64,000 bases of DNA from Paenibacillus antri. Its GTDB lineage: Bacteria; Bacillota; Bacilli; Paenibacillales; YIM-B00363. Both the position numbers and the translations under genes were made by a program. Every line of letters starts with the position of its first letter. The first letter of the stretch is position 1. The stretch is from contig NZ_VCIW01000013.1 of NCBI RefSeq assembly GCF_005765165.1, positions 1 through 64,000 of the forward strand, in the 5' to 3' direction. Shown here one piece after another: positions 41,785-49,788 of this stretch. The notes under the pieces were generated by a model, which saw only the letters and a program-made list of their open reading frames with translations, searched no databases and was not told the origin of the DNA.

Positions 41785-42840
41785 ATGAAATCGTACTCGA
41801 AAGCATTGGCATTGATGTTGATTTTCGTTATTGCGCTGGCGGGCTGCGGCGGCGGCAACGCGGCGACGGAAGGCGGGGACGCGACGACGGGGACGGGCGA
41901 AGCCGCGGCGGAGACGCCCGCAGCGGAGGAAACGCCTGCCGCGGAACCGGCTGCGGAAGAGCCGGCGGCCGTCGCGCTTAAGGATTCGAAGGGCGAAGTC
42001 GTGCTTCCGAAGCCGGCGACGAAGGTCGTTACGCTCGAATGGACGTACGCCGAAGATTTGATCGCGGTCGGCGTGCAGCCGGTCGGCAACGCGGATAACG
42101 AAAATTATAAGCGGAACGTGAGCGACCAAGCGGCGCTCGGCGCCGACGTCGCGGACGTAGGCACGCGTCAAGAGCCGAACCTCGAAGCGATCGCGGCGCT
42201 CCAGCCGGACTTGATCGTCGGCGTCGCGTTCCGGCACGAGAAAATTCTCGATCAGCTGAACGCGATCGCGCCGACGCTCTTGTTCAATCCGTATCCGGAC
42301 GAAGCGAGCGGCGTAGACCAGTACGGCGAGATGGAGGAGACGTTCCGCACGATCGCCGCGGCGGTCGGCAAGGCCGAGGAAGCGGATAAGGCGCTCGCGG
42401 ACTTGGCGAAGCACTACGACGAAGCCAAAGCGAAGCTGGAGCAAGCGGGCAAGAGCGGCGCGGAGATCGTGCTGACGCAGGCGTACAGCAATCAGAACGC
42501 CGCGGATCTGCGGCTGTTCACGAGCAACAGCTTAGCGATCAAGACGCTCGAGAAGATCGGACTGAAGAACGCGTGGTCCTCCGACAAGTTCGAGGCGTAC
42601 GGCTTCTCGACCGCGTCCGTCGAAGCGCTGCCGGCGGTGCAGCAGGCGAACTTCCTCTACATCGTGCAGGATGACGACGACGTGTTCGCGACGAAGCTGA
42701 AAGACAATCCGGTGTGGACCGGTCTGCAATTCGTGAAGGAAGAGCGCGCCTACCCGCTCGGCGGCTCGACGTGGCCGTTCGGCGGGCCCGTCTCGGCGAA
42801 AGTGTTCGTGGATCGTACCGTCGACGTCTTAACGAAATGA
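41785..42840 (+). CDS. iron-siderophore substrate-binding lipoprotein
   Basis: A 351-residue FecB/FhuD-like protein. The signal ends in the lipobox LAGC (Cys ~21), then a long Ala/Glu/Thr/Pro linker (~28-62) and a helical-backbone binding protein with VVTLEWTYAEDLIAVGVQPVG, PNLEAIAALQPDLIVGV and the late WPFGGPVSAKVFVDRTVD. It delivers the ferric siderophore to the membrane permease whose ATG overlaps its stop (ATGA). Confidence 0.92.
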   Translation: MKSYSKALALMLIFVIALAGCGGGNAATEGGDATTGTGEAAAETPAAEETPAAEPAAEEPAAVALKDSKGEVVLPKPATKVVTLEWTYAEDLIAVGVQPVGNADNENYKRNVSDQAALGADVADVGTRQEPNLEAIAALQPDLIVGVAFRHEKILDQLNAIAPTLLFNPYPDEASGVDQYGEMEETFRTIAAAVGKAEEADKALADLAKHYDEAKAKLEQAGKSGAEIVLTQAYSNQNAADLRLFTSNSLAIKTLEKIGLKNAWSSDKFEAYGFSTASVEALPAVQQANFLYIVQDDDDVFATKLKDNPVWTGLQFVKEERAYPLGGSTWPFGGPVSAKVFVDRTVDVLTK

Positions 42841-44903
42841 TCGCGGCGCGTAAGGAGCCGGTATCCGAGGCCGGCGCGGCCGCGCGGCGCCTCCTGCTCG
42901 CGTACGTCGGCGGCGCCGTCGCGCTGGCCGCGCTCCTGCTCGTAAGCCTTGCCGTCGGCGAAGCCCGATTGTCTGCGCGGACCGTGTTCGAAGCGCTGAC
43001 GGCGCGCGACGCGGGCGTCCTCGAGCACACGATCGTTTGGGGCGTCCGGATGCCGCGCGCCGTCATCGGCATCGTCGCGGGGGCGGGCCTCGCCGTCGCC
43101 GGGGCGCTGCTCCAGACGGTGACCCGCAATCCGCTCGCGTCCGCTTCCACGCTCGGCATTAACGCCGGCGCGTTCTTCGTGGTCGTCGCCGGCACCGTCT
43201 TCTTCCCGGCGGCGCTGAAGTCGCAGCCGCTGCTCTTCGCGGCGGCGGGCGGCGCGGGCGCGGCGCTGCTCGCGTTCGCGATGGCCGGCGGCCGGTCGGC
43301 GCCGCCGATTCGGATGACGCTCTCCGGCATGATCGTCTCGATGGTGCTCGCCTCGTTCACCGGGGCGATTCAGCTGTTTTACGAGAACGCGACGCAAAGC
43401 TTGTTCATGTGGGGCTCCGGCTCGCTCGTGCAGCTCGATTGGAGCGGCGTGGCGCATGCCTGGCCCTGGGTTGCCGGGGGATTGACGGCGGCGCTGCTCT
43501 TATCGCGCCAATTCGACGTGCTGGCGCTCGACGAGGAATCCGCCCGCAGCTTGGGCCAGCGCTCCGGCACGGTGCGACTTGCAGGCGCCGGACTGGCGGT
43601 GCTGTTGGCGGCGGCCGTCGTCAGCGTCGTCGGGCCGATCGGCTTCGTCGGCCTCGTCGCCCCCCATCTCGTCCGGCTGATGGGCATGCACGCCCACCGG
43701 GCGCTGCTGCCCGCCGCCGCGCTGTGGGGCGCCGCGCTCGTGACGGGCGCGGACATCGTCGCGCGCGCGTTCCGCAGCACGCTGGGCGAGCTCCCGGCCG
43801 GCGCGGTCACCGCGGCCGTCGGCGCCCCGTGGCTCATCTATCTCGTGCTGAAGCGCCTGAAGGCCGAGGGCGGCGGCGCATCGGCTTCGATGAGCGTCGG
43901 CTTCCGTCGCCGCCGGGCGCCGTTCGGCGCGCTCGTGCTGGCGTTCGGGGCGCTTCTGCTCGCCGGGGCGGTCGCCAGCCTCGCCTTCGGCGGCACGCGC
44001 CTTCCGCTCGGCGACGTCATCGCCGCCGTCTTCGGGCAAGGCGGAGGCGCATCGAGCTTCGCCGTGCTGCAGCTGCGGCTGCCGCGCACGCTGGTCGCCG
44101 CCGCCGCGGGCATGGCGCTCGCGCTGAGCGGTCTGCTCATGCAGACCGCCGTGCGCAACCCGCTCGCGGACGCCTCGGTCATCGGCGTCACGCAAGGCGC
44201 CGCCGTCGGCGCGCTGCTCTTGATCGTCGTCTACCCGGAGGCGAGCGCGCAGCTGCTGCCGTTCGCGGCGATGGCGGGCGCGGCCGCCGCGGCGGCGGCG
44301 ATCTTCGGCTTGGCGTGGCGGCGCTCGCTCCGTCCGACGGTAGTCATTCTGCTCGGCGTCGCCATGTCCGCCGTATGCAGCGCGATCGTACAGGTGCTCG
44401 TCATTCAGTCGAAGCTCGGCGCCAGCGCCGCGCTCGTCTGGCTGTCCGGCAGCACCTACGCGCGTACGTGGAGCTCGCTGTGGCAGATCGGCGTCTGCGT
44501 CGCGATCGCGCTGGCGGTCGTATGGTGGATGGGGCGGAGACTCGACCTGCTCGCCTTCCAGGACGACAGCGCGACGGGGCTCGGCTTGCCGGTCCGCAAC
44601 GTGCGCCTCGCCGCCGCCGGCCTCGCCGTCGCCGTCTCGGGCGTCGCCGTCGCGAACGTCGGCACAATCGGGTTTCTCGGCTTGATCGCGCCGCATGCGG
44701 TCCGCCTGCTGGTCGGGCAGCATTCGCGTCAATCCGCCGTCCTGTCGGCGCTGCTCGGCGGATTGCTGCTCGTCGCCGCCGATACGCTCGGGCGGACGAT
44801 GCTCGCGCCGAAGGAGATTCCGTCCGGTCTCGTCGTCTCCTTGCTCGGCACGCCTTACTTTTTGTATCTCATGTATCGCAGCCGGGCGGACCGGCGAGGG
44901 TAG
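42837..44903 (+). CDS. fused double FecCD-type siderophore permease
   Basis: A 688-residue membrane protein of two tandem FecCD permease units of about ten helices each. Unit 1 (~20-340) has RMPRAVIGIVAGAGLAVAGALLQTVTRNPLA and GPIGFVGLVAPHLVRL; unit 2 (~355-685) has LRLPRTLVAAAAGMALALSGLLMQTAVRNPLA and GTIGFLGLIAPHAVRL. Both GFxGLxxPH coupling loops to the ATPase are intact. This is the FhuB-like fused form, so one polypeptide replaces the usual heterodimer. The ATG at 42837 overlaps the binding-protein stop. Confidence 0.92.
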   Translation: MIAARKEPVSEAGAAARRLLLAYVGGAVALAALLLVSLAVGEARLSARTVFEALTARDAGVLEHTIVWGVRMPRAVIGIVAGAGLAVAGALLQTVTRNPLASASTLGINAGAFFVVVAGTVFFPAALKSQPLLFAAAGGAGAALLAFAMAGGRSAPPIRMTLSGMIVSMVLASFTGAIQLFYENATQSLFMWGSGSLVQLDWSGVAHAWPWVAGGLTAALLLSRQFDVLALDEESARSLGQRSGTVRLAGAGLAVLLAAAVVSVVGPIGFVGLVAPHLVRLMGMHAHRALLPAAALWGAALVTGADIVARAFRSTLGELPAGAVTAAVGAPWLIYLVLKRLKAEGGGASASMSVGFRRRRAPFGALVLAFGALLLAGAVASLAFGGTRLPLGDVIAAVFGQGGGASSFAVLQLRLPRTLVAAAAGMALALSGLLMQTAVRNPLADASVIGVTQGAAVGALLLIVVYPEASAQLLPFAAMAGAAAAAAAIFGLAWRRSLRPTVVILLGVAMSAVCSAIVQVLVIQSKLGASAALVWLSGSTYARTWSSLWQIGVCVAIALAVVWWMGRRLDLLAFQDDSATGLGLPVRNVRLAAAGLAVAVSGVAVANVGTIGFLGLIAPHAVRLLVGQHSRQSAVLSALLGGLLLVAADTLGRTMLAPKEIPSGLVVSLLGTPYFLYLMYRSRADRRG

Positions 44904-44911
44904 CATCGTTG

Positions 44912-44951
44912 ACAGGCTCGGACCGCTTCGGCGTCCGGGCCTGTTTTGTGG
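44912..44951 (+). terminator. rho-independent terminator
   Basis: ACAGGC-CGGAC-GC pairs with GC-GTCCG-GCCTGT (44912-44946), then TTTTG. It ends the siderophore uptake operon. Confidence 0.8.
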
Positions 44952-45009
44952 TACACTATCCGCGTATGATGCAACACGAGATGAATTCTTTTCGGAAAGC
45001 GGTGGAACG

Positions 45010-46011
45010 ATGTTATTTTTATCGAACGAGGGAATCCACGACCCGGCGATGAACCTCGCCCTCGAAGAATACGCCTTGCGAAACCTCCCGCTGGAGGACA
45101 GCATATTGTTGTTTTACGTGAACGAGCCCTCGATCATTATCGGGAAAAACCAAAATACGATCGAGGAAATCGATCGCGAATACGTCGAAGCGAACGGCAT
45201 TCACGTCGTCCGGCGGCTGTCGGGGGGCGGCGCGGTATACCACGATCTCGGCAACCTGAATTTCAGCTTCATTACGAAGGACGAAGGCGACTCGTTCCGC
45301 AACTTCGCGAAATTCACGAAGCCCGTTACGGACGCGCTGCGGCGGTTGGGCGTCGACGCCGAGCTGAGCGGCCGCAACGATATTCTGGTCGGGGAGCGGA
45401 AGATTTCCGGCAACGCGCAATTCGCCACGAAGGGCCGTATGTACAGCCATGGCACGCTGCTGTTCGATTCCGACATGGAGCGGGTCGCCTCCGCGCTGCG
45501 CGTAAAGCCGATGAAATTCGAGTCGAAGAGCACGAAGTCGGTGCGCTCCCGCGTCGCCAACATCAGCGAGTTTCTGCCCGAGCCGATGACGATGGAACAG
45601 TTCCGCGGCGCGCTGCTGCGGGAAATTTTCGGAACCGAGCCCGAGCGGGTCCCGACCGTGAACATGACCGCGGACGATTGGGAGGCGGTGCGGAAGCTCG
45701 CCGACGCACGATATCGGAGCTGGGATTGGAATTACGGACGATCGCCGAAGTCGAACGTACAGCATGCGCATAAGTTTCCGTCGGGCATCGTCGATATCCG
45801 GCTGTTCGTCGAGGAGGGGCGCATCTCGTCCTGCGCGATCTACGGCGACTTCTTCGGAACGGGGGACGTCGGCGAGGCGGAAGCGGCGCTGACCGAGGCG
45901 AAATACGAGGAATCGTCGCTGCGGCAAGCGCTCGAGGGCGTCGACGTCGAGAAGCTGTTGGGCGGCGTCTCGCGAGAGGAATTCATCGACCTGCTGCTCT
46001 TGAAAATATAA
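45010..46011 (+). CDS. lplJ: lipoate-protein ligase
   Basis: Attaches free lipoate through lipoyl-AMP to 2-oxoacid dehydrogenase E2 subunits and GcvH. The 333 residues have the lipoate pocket motif RRLSGGGAVYHD (~70), NLNFSFI, the lysine in KISGNAQ (~135), HGTLLFD and a C-terminal accessory domain (~255-333). Length matches LplJ of Bacillus. The start is ATG 45010 (GGTGG upstream). It forms its own transcript between two terminators. Confidence 0.94.
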   Translation: MLFLSNEGIHDPAMNLALEEYALRNLPLEDSILLFYVNEPSIIIGKNQNTIEEIDREYVEANGIHVVRRLSGGGAVYHDLGNLNFSFITKDEGDSFRNFAKFTKPVTDALRRLGVDAELSGRNDILVGERKISGNAQFATKGRMYSHGTLLFDSDMERVASALRVKPMKFESKSTKSVRSRVANISEFLPEPMTMEQFRGALLREIFGTEPERVPTVNMTADDWEAVRKLADARYRSWDWNYGRSPKSNVQHAHKFPSGIVDIRLFVEEGRISSCAIYGDFFGTGDVGEAEAALTEAKYEESSLRQALEGVDVEKLLGGVSREEFIDLLLLKI

Positions 46012-46016
46012 TCGAA

Positions 46017-46049
46017 GAAGCCGCCGAACCTCGCGGGATCGGCGGCTTC
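46017..46049 (+). terminator. hairpin terminator
   Basis: GAAGCCGCCGA (46017-46027) pairs with TCGGCGGCTTC (46039-46049); only a weak T-rich end follows. Confidence 0.7.
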
Positions 46050-46142
46050 TCGCATTCCGGCGCAGCGCGGAGGCCCCGTTTTCGAGAAAAGCAGTTCTTT
46101 CATTCAGTATATTGATGTAAGCTGACGTGGAGGGGGAAAGCG

Positions 46143-46649
46143 ATGAAGAGACGAATAAGCCGACGCGAATTCGACGCCCTGACGGACAAGGAGCTGGGGG
46201 AGGCATGCTTCGCTCCGGTCGTGCCGCTCATTCGAGCGAAGCCGGATTCGGTAAAGCAAGAAGTGTATCGCAGCCTGACGGACGGGCAGCGGGCGCTGTT
46301 TATGTACCATGTGTACGTGGATCATGCGAAGCATTCCGCGGAGCAATTTTATTGGTGGACCGCGCACTACGCGGCGCAGCCGAACGCTTGGGCGGAGCTG
46401 CAAAGGGGATTGAACGTTTTCGGAGCGTCGGGGTTGGCGAGGCTGATGGACAAGACGAAGGCGGCGCTTGCCGATCGGATCGGCGACGCCGCACCAGGGG
46501 ATCCGGACAAAGACGAGGTCCTGTCCGGAACCGTCGGAGCGCTGTACGAGGAGTTCCTTCGCTGCACGGCGGACGCGGCCGGACGGATCGGCCTTGCGAT
46601 TCGGGCGAATCCGTCCGACTTCGTCGCGTTCGAGGAGCGGGACGCGTAA
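46143..46649 (+). CDS. hypothetical helical protein
   Basis: A 168-residue soluble protein, mostly helical, with an acidic and aromatic centre (SLTDGQRALFMYHVYVDHAK, EQFYWWTAHYAAQPNAW). The layout recalls DUF4375-type proteins, but I cannot confirm it. ATG at 46143 follows GTGGAGGGGGAAAG. It converges on the SRPBCC gene with only six bases between the stops. Confidence 0.7.
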   Translation: MKRRISRREFDALTDKELGEACFAPVVPLIRAKPDSVKQEVYRSLTDGQRALFMYHVYVDHAKHSAEQFYWWTAHYAAQPNAWAELQRGLNVFGASGLARLMDKTKAALADRIGDAAPGDPDKDEVLSGTVGALYEEFLRCTADAAGRIGLAIRANPSDFVAFEERDA

Positions 46650-46655
46650 CCGTCG

Positions 46656-47147
46656 CTAGCCTCGCAGTCTCGCCAGTACGGCTTCCAACTGATTCAGCCC
46701 CATCATCAAGCCTTCGGCCATCCCCATCTCGAGCAGCGTCTTCGCGTCGACCGGCGTCGCCGTCTGGATGCGTACCGTCAGCGTCGTCCGGCCGTCGTAT
46801 TCGTCGAAGAGGAGCGTGCCGATATGCTCCGGGATGCCGCCGACCGGATTCGCGTGCTCGTCCGCGAAGGTTGCGGCGTAGACGACGCGCTCGGGACGCA
46901 CGATCTCGTGATACACGGCGCGGCTCCAATGCTCCTCGCCTTCGGGCGAGCGCATGGCGTAATGCCATATGCCGCCGGGTCTTAGATCGATGCGGCAGGT
47001 CGGAATCGTGTACGGATAAGGCGCCCACCAACGGGACAAGTGCTCAGGGTTCGTGAACGCTTCGAATACGAGCTCGCGGGGCGCTTCGAACGTGCGGACG
47101 AGGGTAAACTCCTTCTCGGCAACGCTCGTCGTTACGGCATTCGTCAT
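46656..47147 (-). CDS. SRPBCC/AHSA1-domain protein
   Basis: A 163-residue START-like protein of the Aha1 C-terminal (AHSA1) group: FTLVRTFEAPRELVFEAFTNPEHLSRWWAPYPY, LRPGGIWHYAMRSPEG, PERVVYAATF and a C-terminal helix GLMMGLNQLEAVLARL. The fold holds small hydrophobic ligands; such genes often sit beside ArsR regulators, but none is here. The start is ATG 47147 after TTGGAGGAA; a TTG lies inside that site. Its own promoter is at 47194-47231. Confidence 0.9.
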   Translation of the reverse strand: MTNAVTTSVAEKEFTLVRTFEAPRELVFEAFTNPEHLSRWWAPYPYTIPTCRIDLRPGGIWHYAMRSPEGEEHWSRAVYHEIVRPERVVYAATFADEHANPVGGIPEHIGTLLFDEYDGRTTLTVRIQTATPVDAKTLLEMGMAEGLMMGLNQLEAVLARLRG

Positions 47148-47193
47148 AACAGGTTCCTCCAATCGAATTAGGGAATACGTAGCGGCTGCACTT

Positions 47194-47231
47194 AATATAA
47201 CCGAAATGGAATATTCCAGTCAAGGAATATT
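47194..47231 (-). promoter_or_regulatory. promoter of the SRPBCC gene with inverted repeat over the -35
   Basis: On the minus strand TTGACT (47223-47218), 18 bases, TATATT (47199-47194). The repeat AATATTCC-N6-GGAATATT (47210-47231) brackets the -35, a plausible repressor site. Confidence 0.7.
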
Positions 47232-47331
47232 TAACGTGCATCTTGTTCGTGTGCGAAGCCGGCGGCATCGAGCTTGCAAGCAGGCGAATAACGCCGGAGC
47301 GGATCGCGCGGGGCAGGGGATGTGTGTTTTT

Positions 47332-47361
47332 TTGTGATTGCGCGTGCGCGTGTGGTACACT
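47332..47361 (+). promoter_or_regulatory. probable sigma-A promoter of the DeoR-family gene
   Basis: TTGTGA (47332-47337), 18 bases including GCGCGTGCGCG, then TACACT (47356-47361). Confidence 0.5.
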
Positions 47362-47397
47362 TTTACATAACAGATTCGCCGAGGTAGAGGTGTTCCG

Positions 47398-48162
47398 ATG
47401 CTTGCGCACGAAAGACATGCCGAAATCTTACGCGTCTTGCACGAACTGCAGTCCGTGAAGACGACGGAATTGATCCGAAGATTCGACGTCTCCTTCGAGA
47501 CGATTCGCAGAGATTTGGAGTTTTTGGAAAAGGAAGGCGCCCTCGCCCGCGTCCACGGCGGCGCGACGCTGCCGGCTGCCGAGTATCGGCAGGAGCTTCC
47601 GTTCACGGTGCGGGAGCGAAAGCGCGTCCCGGAAAAACAGGAGCTCGCGGCGAAGGCGGCGGAGCTCGTCGCGGAAGGGCAGTCGCTGTTCCTCGACGTC
47701 AGCACGACGAACACCGAGTTCGCGAAGGCGCTGAAGCAGCGTTTCGAGCGGCTGACGCTTATTACGAATTCGTTCCCGATCGCTTCGCTCGTCATGGATA
47801 AACCCGGGTTTACGATTTTGTTCATCGGGGGCGTCGTCCGGAACGAGGAGATGTGCGTCGTCGGCGGCTTCGCGGAGGCGTTCGTGGAGCAATTCCACGC
47901 GGACGCGTTCTTCATGAGCGCCAGCGGCATCTCCTTGACCGACGGCGTCACCGATTACGGCGTCGGGGAAATTCAATTGAAGAAACGCATGATGGCGCGC
48001 TCCAAGAAGGTTATCGTGGTGGCCGACAGCAGCAAGTTCGACGCCGTGTCGCTAACGTCGGTGTGCGGACTAGACGAGATTCACGGCATCGTCACCGATT
48101 CGAAGCTGCCGCCGGAGACGGCGGACAAGTACCGATCCGTAGGCTTAGAGATCTACGCGTAA
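47398..48162 (+). CDS. DeoR-family transcriptional regulator
   Basis: A 254-residue sugar-metabolism type repressor. The N-terminal helix-turn-helix (ERHAEILRVLHELQSVKTTELIRRF then ETIRRDLEFLEKEGALARVHGGA) is followed by an ISOCOT sugar-phosphate-binding domain with LDVSTTNTEFAKAL, ITNS, FIGGVV and VVADSSKFD. No metabolic gene sits beside it, so its target cannot be told from context. ATG at 47398 follows GAGGTAGAGG. It ends in a clear terminator. Confidence 0.93.
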   Translation: MLAHERHAEILRVLHELQSVKTTELIRRFDVSFETIRRDLEFLEKEGALARVHGGATLPAAEYRQELPFTVRERKRVPEKQELAAKAAELVAEGQSLFLDVSTTNTEFAKALKQRFERLTLITNSFPIASLVMDKPGFTILFIGGVVRNEEMCVVGGFAEAFVEQFHADAFFMSASGISLTDGVTDYGVGEIQLKKRMMARSKKVIVVADSSKFDAVSLTSVCGLDEIHGIVTDSKLPPETADKYRSVGLEIYA

Positions 48163-48176
48163 ACTGTTGCGTCGCG

Positions 48177-48204
48177 AACCTCCCATTGCCGGGAGGTTTT
48201 TTTT
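48177..48204 (+). terminator. rho-independent terminator
   Basis: AACCTCCC (48177-48184) pairs with GGGAGGTT (48191-48198) and is followed by eight T. Confidence 0.9.
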
Positions 48205-48212
48205 GCTGTTGC

Positions 48213-48299
48213 TCACTTTGATTCCTCGTCTACTTTACCCTTCCCAATCGACCGCTTAACGCGAGTTTCGTCTCCGTAGGCAGCAATGAATCGAGGCAT
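48213..48299 (-). CDS. possible 28-residue ORF
   Basis: On the minus strand CAGGAGGTTGAGGAGGT precedes an ATG at 48299 that opens a short basic frame (starts MPRFIAAYGDETR). The nearer AGGAGGT is too close, but the first AGGAGG is ten bases away. It has no known family and may be chance. Confidence 0.3.
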   Translation of the reverse strand: MPRFIAAYGDETRVKRSIGKGKVDEESK

Positions 48300-48348
48300 A
48301 CCTCCTCAACCTCCTGATTTAATTGTACGTGAATATGCCCTGCGCTCA

Positions 48349-48745
48349 GGCGCCGAAGCGCACAACGGTTGGGCGCTTCGAGCCCAATGGCTGTGCAAAT
48401 TCTGCACACTACCAGTGCAGTTGCCGGCTTTCGGCGGTTGCTCGGGTGCGCGCCGGCGCCGAAGTGCACAACGGTTGGGCACATTGAACCCAATGGCTGT
48501 GCAAATTCTGCACGCTACCAGTGCAGTTGCCGGCCTTCGGCGGTTGCTCGGGTGCGCGCCGGCGCCGAAGTGCACAACGGTTGGGCACATTGAACCCAAT
48601 GGCTGTGCAAATTCTGCACGCTACCAGTGCAGTTGCCGGCCTTCGGCGGTTGCTCGGGTGCGCGCCGGCGCCGAAGTGCACAACGGCAGGGCACATTGAG
48701 CCCAACCGTTGTGCAAAATGTGCCCACCGCCGGTGCAGCTGTCTA
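48349..48745. repeat. 106-bp tandem repeat, almost four units
   Basis: Units start at 48349, 48455, 48561 and 48667, each at GGCGCCGAAG. Units 2 and 3 are nearly identical, unit 1 differs at a few bases and unit 4 diverges after about 75 bases. Each unit holds an inverted repeat such as TGCACAACGG-TTGGG with CCCAA-TGGCTGTGCA, so every copy can fold a strong hairpin. Open frames through it shift because 106 is not a multiple of three, so it is not coding. Confidence 0.9.
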
Positions 48746-48891
48746 CAGTCGCGCGGTCGCTTGGACGCCCGTCGCGCTCCCGATAAGATTTCCGATTGAC
48801 AGGAATGCATTTCCGGTGTTAATTTGTATTCGAGTGTCAATATGTGTGAATGTGTGTATTTAATTGTGTGTTCATCTGTTCGCAGAAGGAG

Positions 48892-49755
48892 GTGTCATGG
48901 ACCATCTTACCCGTTCTGCTGGTGCTGGCATCCGGCATCGCGCATGCTCTCTGGAATCTGTTAGCCAAGCGGAGCGACGACAAAGCCTTATTCCTATTAT
49001 GCATCTTCGTACCGACGACGGCGTTGCTTCTGCCCCGGCTCTTCGAAGAGCTGACGAGACCCGGGGTGCCGCCGCAAAGCTATTGGCTGCTGCTGCTGTC
49101 GTCGATCGTGCAGGGCTTCTATGCGTTCTTCCTCTCGAAATCGCTGACGCACGGGGACATCTCGCAGGTGTATCCGATGATGCGCGGCATCGGGACGATG
49201 CTCCTGCCGCTGATGAGCGTGCTCTTGTTGAACGAACGGCTGACGGCTTGGGGATGGGCGGGGCTTACGCTGATTGCGTCGGGCTTCCTCGCGATGAGTG
49301 GCCTGGCGTTCGCGCGCCGCCGCAACCCGATCGCTCCCAAGATCATTGCGTATACGCTCGCGGTTGGGTTGTGTACGATGGGATACGTCCTCGTCGACAA
49401 GGTGAACCTCGGCCAGTTCTCGCCGCCGGCGCTGCTCGCCGCCTCCAACATCGGGTTCATGGCGGGACTCGTTCCGTTCGTCCCGTTCCGGCGCATCCGG
49501 TGGAAGAAGCTCATGAAGGAGCACGGCGCAACGCTCGCGATCGGATCGATTCTGTCGCCGGGCTCTTATTTATTGTTTCTTTTCGCGATGAGCTTGTCGC
49601 CGCTGACGTACGTGGCGCCGCTACGCGAGATCGGCACCGTCTTCGGTACGCTGTTCGGCATCTATCTGCTGCGCGAGCCGAAGGAAGCGGTGCGAATCGT
49701 TTCGGCCTGTATGATTTTCTCGGGCATCGTGTTGATCGGCGGTTGGGGCATGTAA
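48892..49755 (+). CDS. EamA/DMT-family transporter, start unclear
   Basis: About 287 residues with ten membrane helices in two EamA halves (ALWNLLAKRS near the start; VYPMMRGIGTMLLPLMSVLLLNERL in half 1; PLREIGTVFGTLFGIYLLREP in half 2), typical of drug/metabolite exporters. The start is odd. AAGGAGG at 48886-48892 calls for a start near 48899, but the ATG at 48897 is out of frame by one base, and the in-frame choices are GTG 48892 (inside the ribosome site), ATC 48904, or a distant ATG 48850 without ribosome site. One extra G after ATG would explain this. Confidence 0.85.
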   Translation: MSWTILPVLLVLASGIAHALWNLLAKRSDDKALFLLCIFVPTTALLLPRLFEELTRPGVPPQSYWLLLLSSIVQGFYAFFLSKSLTHGDISQVYPMMRGIGTMLLPLMSVLLLNERLTAWGWAGLTLIASGFLAMSGLAFARRRNPIAPKIIAYTLAVGLCTMGYVLVDKVNLGQFSPPALLAASNIGFMAGLVPFVPFRRIRWKKLMKEHGATLAIGSILSPGSYLLFLFAMSLSPLTYVAPLREIGTVFGTLFGIYLLREPKEAVRIVSACMIFSGIVLIGGWGM

Positions 49756-49788
49756 TCGCTAGTTACATAGAAGGGGCGTGGAAGGAAC

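Noticed and set aside
43500-45104. Minus-strand 534-codon frame across the permease
   Set aside because: Low-complexity Arg/Gln/Ala composition and no start signal; the opposite strand encodes a clear double FecCD permease.
48286-48699. Open frames through the 106-bp repeats as a repeat protein
   Set aside because: The period is not a multiple of three, so each unit is read in another frame, and several overlapping frames on both strands are equally open; this is a property of the repeat, not coding.
48349-48745. CRISPR array
   Set aside because: There are no variable spacers; the whole 106-base unit repeats, and no cas genes are present.
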